This document shows, one piece after another, positions 1-6,766 of a DNA stretch of 8,145 nt. The first letter of the stretch is position 1, and each line of letters opens with the position of its first letter. The stretch covers positions 1 through 8,145 of the forward strand of contig DAOUPY010000052.1 of NCBI GenBank assembly GCA_030625925.1, written 5' to 3'. The notes beneath the pieces were generated by a model. That model was not told the DNA's origin. It saw only the letters and a program-made list of their open reading frames with translations, and ran no database searches. The DNA comes from Fusobacteriaceae bacterium. GTDB taxonomy: Bacteria; Fusobacteriota; Fusobacteriia; Fusobacteriales; Fusobacteriaceae. Position numbers and translations under genes: made by a program.

Positions 1-706
1 CTACGGTGAAGAAATTTAAGTCATCCATTACCGAGGTGTAGTCGGGCATTCCGTAGGATATAAGCTCCCTTTCGGTCATCTCTCCTAAAAAATCTCCATT
101 ATTATCCACTACCGGAAACCCTGGTTTCTCCTCTGTGATAAGCCTTCTGGCTATATCGTCCAAGGTATCGTATGGGCTGACTGGTTTTATTGTGGGATCC
201 ATAACATCTTCAGCGGTGATCTTATTTTCAATCTTTACATTGATATGACTTAAAAGATTATAGACTTCAGCCCCTGTCTTGGCATTTTTCAATTTTTCCA
301 ACAAGACCTTATCTTTGACAGCTATCTTAGTGATAGAAGACATGATCTTTAAGATAACCTTACTCTTCAAAGTTTCGGCTGTGATCATAAAGAATATTTT
401 TACCAGATCTTTATTTCTCATATCTGCCATCTCACATTCAATAGGTTCTTTCATGATACCTATTGATATAAGGATATCGTCATACCCGTCTATTCTGGCA
501 TGGGGAATAGCTATACCGCTACCTATGGCGGTCGAGACCTCAGCTTCTCTGGCAAGAACTGATTTTTTAATAGAATCTACAGATTCATTGAATGTTTTGT
601 CATATTTAGCTGTATTATCGATCATCTGAGCAATAATGTCTTCCTTGGTGTTTCCCTCTAAATTTAAGTAGATACACTTAGGATTTAAGTAACTTGATAA
701 TTTCAT
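1..706 (-). CDS. PTS EIIA domain (fructose/nitrogen type) fused to CBS domain, 3' end cut off
   Basis: Minus-strand gene running off the left edge; 235 codons are visible. It begins MKLSSYLNPK after a GGAGG (713-717) spaced 6 nt from the ATG at 706. Residues about 5-150 match the type-2 EIIA fold (fructose/mannitol EIIA and PtsN). The phospho-acceptor is His69 in AIPHAR, preceded by the usual AREAEVSTAIGSGIA stretch. From about residue 163 a CBS domain begins (AEDVMDP, then FPVVDNNGDFLGEMTEREL); a second CBS may lie beyond the edge. EIIA proteins take phosphate from HPr, and CBS domains usually bind adenine nucleotides. No EIIB or EIIC is visible, so I infer a regulatory role rather than sugar transport, possibly of a transporter encoded further left. 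A PtsN name would be too specific. Family is secure; target is unknown. Confidence 0.9.
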   Translation of the reverse strand, partial: MKLSSYLNPKCIYLNLEGNTKEDIIAQMIDNTAKYDKTFNESVDSIKKSVLAREAEVSTAIGSGIAIPHARIDGYDDILISIGIMKEPIECEMADMRNKDLVKIFFMITAETLKSKVILKIMSSITKIAVKDKVLLEKLKNAKTGAEVYNLLSHINVKIENKITAEDVMDPTIKPVSPYDTLDDIARRLITEEKPGFPVVDNNGDFLGEMTERELISYGMPDYTSVMDDLNFFTV

Positions 707-737
707 ATATAACCTCCAAAATTTTATTTTATATTTT

Positions 738-743
738 ATTATA
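738..743 (-). promoter_or_regulatory. Possible -10 box for the EIIA gene
   Basis: A perfect TATAAT on the minus strand lies 31 nt before the EIIA start codon. There is no convincing -35 at 16-18 nt, and the sequence is very AT-rich, so it may be chance. Confidence 0.3.
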
Positions 744-894
744 CAATATGCAGCGTCACGTTGCTTTTTATTTTAATAATAATTTTATTAAAATTATTAA
801 TAGGGCAATTAAGGGGAAAAATTGTAGATGTAAGTTTGGCCAGTACACCTATAATGACACAGGCTGTTAACCTGTTAATCATATTTTTGTTCAT
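739..894 (-). CDS. Possible small ORF, signal-peptide-like, 51 aa
   Basis: An ORF on the minus strand starts with ATG at 894 behind a good AAAGGGAGG (GGAGG 905-909, spacing 10 nt). The peptide begins MNKNMINRLTACVIIGVLAK: a basic N-terminus and then a hydrophobic core, as in a signal peptide or a short membrane peptide. After about residue 28 it becomes Asn/Ile/Lys-rich and low in complexity, and it overlaps an AT palindrome (777-799) and one copy of a 25-bp repeat (748-772). It ends 32 nt before the start of the EIIA gene. It could be a real membrane peptide, a leader peptide, or the 5' stub of an exported-protein gene whose body was deleted. The ribosome binding site is the only strong argument that it is or was translated. 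Confidence 0.35.
   Translation of the reverse strand: MNKNMINRLTACVIIGVLAKLTSTIFPLNCPINNFNKIIIKIKSNVTLHIV
748..772. repeat. Copy 1 of a 25-bp repeat
   Basis: This matches 1215-1240 with two substitutions and one T fewer; the identical core is CGTCACGTTGCTTTTT. Read on the plus strand it folds as GCAGCG-TCA-CGTTGC (one G-U pair) followed by TTTTTATTTT, which resembles a small intrinsic terminator facing right. It overlaps the end of the small ORF at 739-894. Confidence 0.6.
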
Positions 895-1170
895 TTTTTT
901 TAAACCTCCCTTTCACCGATAGCAAATTAAACCTTTAATTTTTAGTTATATTTTTTCAACTGCTTTAAGGTATTATATAACTTTTGAGAGTAATTTAATA
1001 ATACTAATTTTATTTTTTAAAAAAAATATAAGTAAAGACTTGTGTAAGGGTGAAGTTTATGGATTGATTTCTTTGCAAATTCAAAACTTTTTATTTCTTA
1101 CTAATTATAGAAATTATAACAAATAAAATTTTATTTATTACTTCCTTAATATCATACCTTATTAAGAGCA
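895..1170. other. AT-rich intergenic stretch without a recognised gene
   Basis: This stretch between the small ORF and the ppdK terminator is very AT-rich and has no ORF I would support. On the minus strand it contains an extended -10 sequence TGTTATAAT (1113-1121) and a TATAAT (972-977), neither with a good -35; either could give a leader to the small ORF at 894. An all-AT 16-bp palindrome, AAATAAAATTTTATTT, lies at 1121-1136. A small RNA cannot be excluded, but no terminator-like hairpin supports one. Confidence 0.5.
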
Positions 1171-1208
1171 AAATAAAAAGCAGCTAAACAAGCGTTTAGC
1201 CACTTTTT
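1171..1208 (-). terminator. Intrinsic terminator of ppdK
   Basis: On the minus strand a 15-bp stem (1194-1208 with 1175-1189, two adjacent G-U pairs) closes a 4-nt loop. The core is GCTAAAC-GCTT-GTTTAGC, and the 3' arm runs into TTTTTATTTT. It begins 27 nt after the ppdK stop codon. Confidence 0.9.
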
Positions 1209-1214
1209 ATCTGG

Positions 1215-1240
1215 ATGCCACGTCACGTTGCTTTTTTATT
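1215..1240. repeat. Copy 2 of the 25-bp repeat, overlapping the ppdK stop codon
   Basis: Second copy of the sequence at 748-772, same orientation. It covers the ppdK stop codon (1236-1238) and the sequence just after it. The plus-strand hairpin is weaker here because one stem pair is a C-U mismatch. Confidence 0.6.
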
Positions 1241-4049
1241 CTATTTCTGCCTTGGCAGCAGATAATCTTGCTATAGGAATCCTGTATGGGGAACAGCTGA
1301 CATAGTCAAAGCCAAGACTATTTACAAATTTGATAGAGTGGGGCTCTCCTCCGTGTTCGCCGCATATTCCAATCTCTAAATCTTTATTGACACTTCGTCC
1401 CTTAGTGGTAGCAATATCCATGAGTTGTCCCACACCTTCAATATCTATTATTTTAAATGGGTCAACCTCCAACACTTCCTGCTTCAGATAGGCAGGTAAA
1501 AATGTTCCTGTATCATCTCTAGAATACCCGAAGGTCATCTGTGTTAGGTCATTTGTACCAAAGGAGAAAAATTCTGTTTCCAGGGCTATCTTATCTGCTG
1601 TTAGAGCAGCCCGGGGAACTTCGATCATAGTTCCAATCTTATATCTGACACTACTTTTTCTCTCTTCAAAGACCTTTGTGATGGTATCTAAGATAAGTTG
1701 TTTTTGTAACCTATATTCCTCTACCTTTCCAACTAAGGGAACCATTATCTCAGGATATACATCTATTCCCCTGGAATTAACTTCCAGTGCAGCTTCTATG
1801 ATAGCTCTAGTCTGCATAACAGTGATCTCAGGATAGGTGATTCCCAGACGGCATCCACGGTGTCCTAACATTGGATTGGATTCCTTTAGATGTTCTACAG
1901 CTTCTCTGATTTTTCCTGCTGGAACATTAATTTCGTGAGCTAACTCCTCTTGTTTTTCCTTGGTATGCGGGAGAAATTCATGGAGAGGAGGATCAAGCAA
2001 TCTTATGGTCACAGGTTTTTCTTTCAAAATTTCAAAGATACCTGCAAAATCTTCTCTTTGGAGGGGCAGCATCTTAGCTAGAGCTTTTTCCCTACCACTT
2101 GTGTCGGGAGCCAAGATCATCTCTCTCATGGCCTTGATTTTGTCCTCTTCAAAGAACATATGCTCAGTTCTGCAGAGTCCTATCCCTTTAGCTCCAAATT
2201 CAATTGCTTTTCTAGCATCTTTAGGGGTATCTGCGTTTGCTCTGACTTCCATTCGGGCTATCTTATCTGCAATCTCTAAGACCTGGTGGAAATTTTCATC
2301 TAATTTTGGAGCTTTGGTTATAAGTTTGCCTTCATAGACCATTCCTGTACCGCCATCTAGAGAAAGAAAATCTCCCTCTTTGAACACCTTATCTCCTACT
2401 CTAAATTTCCTTTTTTTATAGTCTATTACTATTTCTCCCGCTCCGGCGATACAACATTTCCCCATTCCACGAGCGACCACAGCTGCATGGGAGGTCATCC
2501 CACCACGAACAGTTAGAAATCCTTGAGCTAAATTCATACCATTTATATCCTCAGGAGAAGTTTCTAGTCTGACCAAGATGGCTTTTTCATATTTTTCTAC
2601 TTCATCAGCAAAGAATACAACTTGACCTACAGCAGCTCCTGGTGCAGCAGGAAGTCCATGAGTAAGGACTTCTATATCTATTTTTTCTGTATCAAATACT
2701 GGATGGAGGAGTTCATCGATCTTACTGAGCTTCATCCTTCTGATTACTTCCTCTGAACCTATCTTCTTTTCATTATAGAGGTCCATGGCTATTTTTATCA
2801 TGGCCATCCCAGTTCTTTTTCCAGTTCTGGTCTGGAGGAGCCAAAGTTTTTTGTTTTCCACTGTGAACTCCATATCCTGCATATCTGTATAGTGATCTTC
2901 TAGTGTTGTCTGAATCTTATATAGGTCTTTATATACTTCAGGCATGAGTTCTTCTAGGGAAGGATGGGACATTCTCCTGTTTTCCATGGAGATATTATTT
3001 CTTACTGCCCATTCAATAGATTCTTTTTTTGTTATTTGCCATGGAGTTCTGACACCTGCCACCACATCTTCCCCTTGGGCATTTACCAAAAACTCTCCAT
3101 TAAAATAATTTTCACCAGTAGCCGCATTTCTTGTAAAGGCTACCCCAGTGGCAGAATCAGAGCCTGTGTTTCCATAGACCATAGATTGTATATTTACTGC
3201 TGTTCCCCAGTTAGAAGGAATTCCTTCTATAGCTCTATATGTGATGGCTCTGTCATTCATCCAGCTCCTGAAGACAGCCAATATAGCCAGCCATAACTGT
3301 TCATATGGATCTTGCGGAAACTCGAGCCCCATTCTTTTAGAGATAATATCTTTAAATCGTTCTACTAACGTTTTTAGATTTTGCACATCAAAGTCAAGAT
3401 CAGTTTTTATGTTTAACTCTTTTTTATAGTTACCGATTATCTTTTCAAAGGGATTGAGATCCTCTTTGGATTCGGGTGTCATCCCCAGGTCTACATCGCC
3501 ATACATTTGAATAAATCTTCTGTAGGAGTCCCAAGCAAACCTTGGATTGTTAGTAATAACAGATAATCCTTCTACTATTTCATCGTTCAGCCCCAAATTT
3601 AAAACGGTATCCATCATCCCAGGCATAGACTGTCTGGCTCCAGATCTGACTGAAAATAATAACGGGTTTTTAGAATCTCCAAATTTTTTACCTAAGATAT
3701 CTTCAACTTCAGAAATACCATCTTTTACTTCATTCCAAATGGATTCTTTCAATGCAATTTCTCCAAATTCAGTATAAAAATTACACATCTCGGTAGTCAA
3801 TTTAAATCCGGGAGGTACTGGAACACCAATTTTGGCCATTTCAGCTAGATTTGCTCCCTTTCCTCCCAGTAAATTTTTGAGTTCTGCTCCACCATCGGCT
3901 TTCCCATTACCGAATCTATAAATCTTACCCATATCAACTACCTCCCTCTTGGCCATCTCAGCTAGATTGGCCCCCTTTCCACCCAATAAATTTTTAAGCT
4001 CTGCTCCACTGTCGGCTTTCTCATTACCGAACCTATAAACCTTATCCAT
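1236..4049 (-). CDS. ppdK: Pyruvate phosphate dikinase with duplicated N-terminus
   Basis: Catalyses the reversible reaction pyruvate + ATP + Pi = PEP + AMP + PPi in the cytoplasm. Numbered from the ATG at 4049 (937 aa): the PPDK ATP-grasp domain carries SVRSGARQSMPGMMDT (about 133-148). The swivelling phosphohistidine domain has GGMTSHAAVVARGMGK with catalytic His521. The C-terminal PEP/pyruvate barrel has GTNDLTQMTFGYSRDD (831-846) and ICGEHGGE with the catalytic Cys896. All key residues are present. The ATG at 4049 follows AGGGAGG (4058-4064) by 8 nt. An upstream in-frame ATG at 4067 overlaps that ribosome binding site and is unlikely. Residues 1-39 are repeated almost exactly at 40-78, and the second copy has its own AGGGAGG and ATG at 3932, which would give an 898-aa protein close to the usual 870-900. 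The gene appears monocistronic, with its own terminator. Confidence 0.97.
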   Translation of the reverse strand: MDKVYRFGNEKADSGAELKNLLGGKGANLAEMAKREVVDMGKIYRFGNGKADGGAELKNLLGGKGANLAEMAKIGVPVPPGFKLTTEMCNFYTEFGEIALKESIWNEVKDGISEVEDILGKKFGDSKNPLLFSVRSGARQSMPGMMDTVLNLGLNDEIVEGLSVITNNPRFAWDSYRRFIQMYGDVDLGMTPESKEDLNPFEKIIGNYKKELNIKTDLDFDVQNLKTLVERFKDIISKRMGLEFPQDPYEQLWLAILAVFRSWMNDRAITYRAIEGIPSNWGTAVNIQSMVYGNTGSDSATGVAFTRNAATGENYFNGEFLVNAQGEDVVAGVRTPWQITKKESIEWAVRNNISMENRRMSHPSLEELMPEVYKDLYKIQTTLEDHYTDMQDMEFTVENKKLWLLQTRTGKRTGMAMIKIAMDLYNEKKIGSEEVIRRMKLSKIDELLHPVFDTEKIDIEVLTHGLPAAPGAAVGQVVFFADEVEKYEKAILVRLETSPEDINGMNLAQGFLTVRGGMTSHAAVVARGMGKCCIAGAGEIVIDYKKRKFRVGDKVFKEGDFLSLDGGTGMVYEGKLITKAPKLDENFHQVLEIADKIARMEVRANADTPKDARKAIEFGAKGIGLCRTEHMFFEEDKIKAMREMILAPDTSGREKALAKMLPLQREDFAGIFEILKEKPVTIRLLDPPLHEFLPHTKEKQEELAHEINVPAGKIREAVEHLKESNPMLGHRGCRLGITYPEITVMQTRAIIEAALEVNSRGIDVYPEIMVPLVGKVEEYRLQKQLILDTITKVFEERKSSVRYKIGTMIEVPRAALTADKIALETEFFSFGTNDLTQMTFGYSRDDTGTFLPAYLKQEVLEVDPFKIIDIEGVGQLMDIATTKGRSVNKDLEIGICGEHGGEPHSIKFVNSLGFDYVSCSPYRIPIARLSAAKAEIE

Positions 4050-4064
4050 ATCAAATACCTCCCT
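3831..4064 (-). repeat. 117-bp tandem duplication at the ppdK start, ribosome binding site included
   Basis: Two adjacent 117-bp units, 3948-4064 and 3831-3947. Each begins AGGGAGGTA(T/G)TTGATATGG, so each carries a Shine-Dalgarno 8 nt from an ATG, and each ends GA(G/A)ATGGCCAA. They differ at about 15 of 117 positions. Because 117 is divisible by 3, the first copy reads straight into the second. Each copy encodes the conserved LLGGKGANLAEMAK segment of the ATP-binding N-terminus. Confidence 0.97.
3932..3947 (-). promoter_or_regulatory. Second, internal ppdK ribosome binding site and start
   Basis: AGGGAGG (3941-3947), 8 nt spacer, ATG (3930-3932) then GGTAAGATT. The spacing is identical to the upstream site at 4058-4064/4049. 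Initiation here would yield PPDK of conventional length without the extra 39 residues. Confidence 0.75.
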
Positions 4065-4364
4065 CATTTTTAAGCTAAATTTTTTTTATCATTAATTTAC
4101 AAAAAATATCACTGATAAAACATTTTTTGCATAGATTCCACAGATATAAAATTTAATTTTCATAGATTAAAAATCCGAACCCCCTGCATAAGATATATTA
4201 AGAAATAAATTTTAAGCTGATTGTCTGAATTTTATTCTTCCTAGTATTCCCGCCTTAATCCTTATTATCTTCAGGTTCACCTTCGGTATTTTTCACTGTC
4301 AACTGCTTTTAAGTTTTAGCAGCTGCGTGTTAATTATCTACTGCTTTATTTGTTGTTTACCTAC
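4050..4364. other. ppdK upstream region, no intact gene
   Basis: AT-rich region between ppdK and the terminator of the small gene at 4411-4584. It must contain the ppdK promoter, but I find no convincing -35/-10 pair. An 11-bp palindrome TATCACTGATA (4107-4117) lies 58 nt upstream of the start codon and could be an operator. Bases 4255-4362 read in one minus-strand frame as a coding-like but interrupted sequence, listed separately. No known riboswitch class was recognised. Confidence 0.5.
4255..4362 (-). pseudogene. Possible eroded coding remnant
   Basis: One minus-strand frame reads TTNKAVDN-stop-HAAAKT-stop-KQLTVKNTEGEPEDNKD-stop. The Lys/Thr/Asn/Glu/Asp-rich composition looks more like protein than the surrounding DNA, but two internal TAA codons and a third just upstream break it. 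It may be the tail of a decayed gene, or chance. No homologue was recognised. Confidence 0.2.
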
Positions 4365-4399
4365 AAAATAAAAAAGAGCAGAAAAAAATCTGCTCTTTT
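4365..4399 (-). terminator. Intrinsic terminator of the small gene 4411-4584
   Basis: A 10-bp stem AAAAGAGCAG / CTGCTCTTTT (4390-4399 with 4372-4381) with an 8-nt A/T loop, followed on the minus strand by TTTTTTATTTT. It starts 11 nt after the stop codon at 4411. On the plus strand the U tract is short, so it mainly works leftward. Confidence 0.9.
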
Positions 4400-4410
4400 A
4401 TGAGTTCCTG

Positions 4411-4584
4411 TTAAAACGCTTCCATTGAATCTCCATAGATAGTTCTGTTGCCCACTATAATTGTACTCACATCGGAAAGGTCGCTTATTTCATCTCCTAC
4501 TTTGATAGTACTGTTTTTACTGTCCAAATAAAATTCTTTTCGTCCAATATATATATCCCCATTTTTATAAATTACGACTAACAT
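4411..4584 (-). CDS. Hypothetical protein, 57 aa
   Basis: A short minus-strand gene with a good ribosome binding site: AGAGGTGAT close before the ATG at 4584. The frame extends upstream to another ATG at 4638, but that one has no Shine-Dalgarno, so 4584 is chosen. The product begins MLVVIYKNGDIYIGRKEF and contains KVGDEISDLSDVSTIIVGN. The alternating hydrophobic and polar pattern suggests a small beta-rich soluble domain, with no signal peptide, cysteines or membrane segment. It has its own terminator and is transcribed divergently from the gene at 4753, so it is likely a single-gene unit. I do not recognise the family and assign no function. Confidence 0.7.
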   Translation of the reverse strand: MLVVIYKNGDIYIGRKEFYLDSKNSTIKVGDEISDLSDVSTIIVGNRTIYGDSMEAF

Positions 4585-4752
4585 ATAATCACCTCTTAAA
4601 AAATATTTTGTTATCATAGATAATACTGTACTTTCCAAATTTTCCTTTTAATATTTTAAATTAGGGTATTTATAAGAAAAAAGTAATAGGAAATAAAAAA
4701 AAGAAGAAGTATACTCTGTTAAGATAATTTTTACTGTAATAGGGAGGGAATT

Positions 4753-5823
4753 ATGGAGGATAAAAAAAGTCAAGAGACACGAAAAGCTGTGAATATTTTT
4801 ATACGGATAAGTTTTATAGCAATACTTTTCATATGGAGTTTTACAATAATAAAACCGCTTTTTATGATTACCCTGTGGGGGATAATAATAGCGGTGTCAA
4901 GTTTTCCACTTCATAAGGGACTCACAAAAATATTGAAGGGAAGAGATAAACTATCAGCGATATTATTGGTAGTCATAGGTTTAATATGTGTGATCTTACC
5001 TGTGGTATTATTTATGGATTCTACAATACAGAGTTTGGGAAAGGTAGCAGGAAATTTAAAGTCTGGAACACTGACCATACCGCCAGTGAGTGAAGAAATA
5101 AAACAAATTCCTATACTAGGTGAAAAAATAGATGAACTATGGACATTGTTTAGAGGGGATTTTAGAGATGTAATAGAAGAAGTTAGTCCTCAGCTTCAAA
5201 TATACGCTCCTAAAATTTTAGGGATAATTTCAAAATTAGGGATAACCGTAGTTCAATTTATCTTTTCAATATTGATAGGAGGAATATTTCTTATGAATGC
5301 AGAGGTTTCCAGAAGGGGTGCCAGTAAAATTTTTAAAATATTGATAGGAGAATTTGTTGAAGATTTTCATGAGGTAGCGGCAGGAACCATAAGAAGTGTC
5401 GTTCAAGGAGTTGTAGGGATAGCAATAATTCAAGCTGTTTTTGCAGGAATTGGGATGCTGGCAGTAGGGGTTCCAGGTGCAGGGATATGGAGTATACTGG
5501 TTATGATCTTGGCTGTAATTCAACTGCCGCCAATGATAATATTGGTCCCGATAGCTATGTATGTATATTCTACACAAACTATAACTATTGGTGTGCTATA
5601 CATAATATGGACTCTGTTTGTAGGAGTTTTAGATAATATATTGAAACCGTTTCTCTTGGGAAGAGGTGTGGATATACCCATGCTTGTAATTCTGCTGGGG
5701 TCTTTAGGAGGAATGCTTACTTACGGGATAATCGGGCTTTTTGTCGGACCTGTAATTTTAGCTTTAGGATATAAGTTTATAGTGGCGTTGGTAGAAAAAA
5801 GTGAAACAAAAAATAGTGATTAG
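4753..5823 (+). CDS. AI-2E/PerM family transporter-like membrane protein
   Basis: A 356-aa polytopic inner-membrane protein of the AI-2E transporter (PerM/YdiK/UPF0118) family. The start at 4753 follows GGGAGGG (4742-4748). Hydrophobic segments lie around residues 15-32, 33-52, 66-88, 155-181, 215-240, 243-270, 275-293 and 307-345. The soluble insert between the early and late helices (about 90-155) is typical of the family, as are the C-terminal motif DNILKPFLLGRG (Asp294, Lys298, Pro299) and the glycine-rich LLGSLGGMLTYGIIGLFVGP. Members have been linked to AI-2 export and to Na+/H+ antiport, so the substrate cannot be told from sequence. The next gene starts 32 bp after its stop with no terminator between, suggesting co-transcription. 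Confidence 0.9.
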   Translation: MEDKKSQETRKAVNIFIRISFIAILFIWSFTIIKPLFMITLWGIIIAVSSFPLHKGLTKILKGRDKLSAILLVVIGLICVILPVVLFMDSTIQSLGKVAGNLKSGTLTIPPVSEEIKQIPILGEKIDELWTLFRGDFRDVIEEVSPQLQIYAPKILGIISKLGITVVQFIFSILIGGIFLMNAEVSRRGASKIFKILIGEFVEDFHEVAAGTIRSVVQGVVGIAIIQAVFAGIGMLAVGVPGAGIWSILVMILAVIQLPPMIILVPIAMYVYSTQTITIGVLYIIWTLFVGVLDNILKPFLLGRGVDIPMLVILLGSLGGMLTYGIIGLFVGPVILALGYKFIVALVEKSETKNSD

Positions 5824-5855
5824 CTATTTAATTTAAGATAACAATGGGGGGGAGG

Positions 5856-6752
5856 ATGAAATTTTTTACATTTGAATATGAAGGATTAGAGGAGATGGGT
5901 ATACTAACAAAGGATGGGAAAAAAATAATACCGATAGATGAGGTTGAGTTAAGTCAGGAATTTTTTGATATGAATGATTTTATAGAGACCCATGAAAAAA
6001 GTGATATAGAAAAATTAGATAAACTCTGGAAGGGAGAGAAAAAAGCGGATGTATACTACGATTTTGATAAGATTTTAGTATTAGCTCCCATTCCTCTGCC
6101 GCTCCATGACGTTATATCTGTCGGATTGAACTATAGGGCACATATACCAGAGACGGTAGTTGAGTTAAACATAAAAAATGAGGTCCCTGTAAGTCCTGTA
6201 ATATTTAGTAAGAGAGCAAGACATGCAGGTGGTGCAGAGGCTGTGATACCATTGCATGATGACCTTACAAAAAAATTAGACTATGAAGTGGAATTAGGGG
6301 TAGTGATAGGAAAGGAAGTTTCCCAAGTCATAAAATCAGAGGTCAAAGAGAGTATCTTTGGGTATACAATTATGAATGATATATCTGCCAGGGATCTTAT
6401 GGTTAAACATCAGCAGTGGACTATCGGGAAGGGGCTGGATGGAGCTGTAGTTATGGGACCATGTATCGTCCATAAAGACTATATAGATTATCCGGTAAAA
6501 CTGGATATAAGTGCTAAGATAAACGGAGAACTGAGACAGGACTCCAATACTGAAAATTTTATATTTGATATAGATACCTTGGTTTCAGATATATCAAAGG
6601 GGATAACCCTAGAAGCAGGAGATATAATCTCTACAGGAACACCGGCAGGGGTCGGGATGTCCTTTGATCCGCCGAAGTATTTGAAAGATGGAGATATTAT
6701 AGAGTGTGAGATAGAGTCCATAGGAGTGTTGAAAAATATAGTGAAGGGATAG
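5856..6752 (+). CDS. Fumarylacetoacetate hydrolase family protein
   Basis: A 298-aa enzyme of the FAH superfamily (hydrolases, decarboxylases and hydratases acting on 2-oxo or acylpyruvate-type acids), probably cytoplasmic. In numbering from MKFFTFEYEG the core has SVGLNYRAHIPE (about 88-99) and the metal-ligand segment LDYEVELGVVIG with Glu144 and Glu146. It also has NDISARDL with Asp175, then KGLDGAVVMGP, and the C-terminal STGTPAGVGMSFDPPKYLKDGD. These are the expected Mg2+/Mn2+ ligands, so it should be active; the substrate is unknown. An in-frame ATG at 5844 has no ribosome binding site of its own, while GGAGG abuts the ATG at 5856 directly, preceded by a run of seven G. The start is therefore uncertain by four codons. 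It ends at a strong terminator. Confidence 0.92.
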   Translation: MKFFTFEYEGLEEMGILTKDGKKIIPIDEVELSQEFFDMNDFIETHEKSDIEKLDKLWKGEKKADVYYDFDKILVLAPIPLPLHDVISVGLNYRAHIPETVVELNIKNEVPVSPVIFSKRARHAGGAEAVIPLHDDLTKKLDYEVELGVVIGKEVSQVIKSEVKESIFGYTIMNDISARDLMVKHQQWTIGKGLDGAVVMGPCIVHKDYIDYPVKLDISAKINGELRQDSNTENFIFDIDTLVSDISKGITLEAGDIISTGTPAGVGMSFDPPKYLKDGDIIECEIESIGVLKNIVKG

Positions 6753-6766
6753 AACCTCATCTAGAT

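Noticed and set aside
279..629. Plus-strand 116-codon frame
   Set aside because: Antisense shadow of the EIIA domain gene, whose motifs and ribosome binding site are on the minus strand.
777..799. 23-bp AT-only palindrome, with a similar 16-bp one at 1121-1136
   Set aside because: All-AT palindromes are expected by chance in DNA of this composition and nothing else supports a function.
1960..2337. Plus-strand open frames inside ppdK, here and at 2964-3777
   Set aside because: They lie antisense within a clear ppdK coding frame, lack ribosome binding sites and show no recognisable domains.
4050..4067. Upstream ATG at 4067 as the ppdK start
   Set aside because: It overlaps the AGGGAGG that serves the ATG at 4049 and has no ribosome binding site of its own.
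4276..4295. ACCGAAGG resembling part of a glycine riboswitch
   Set aside because: The remaining conserved aptamer parts, such as the GGAGAG and CTCTCAGG strands, are absent.
4297..4302. Minus-strand TTGACA as a ppdK -35 box
   Set aside because: No -10 at 16-18 nt; the nearest AT hexamer (GATAAT) is about 27 nt away.
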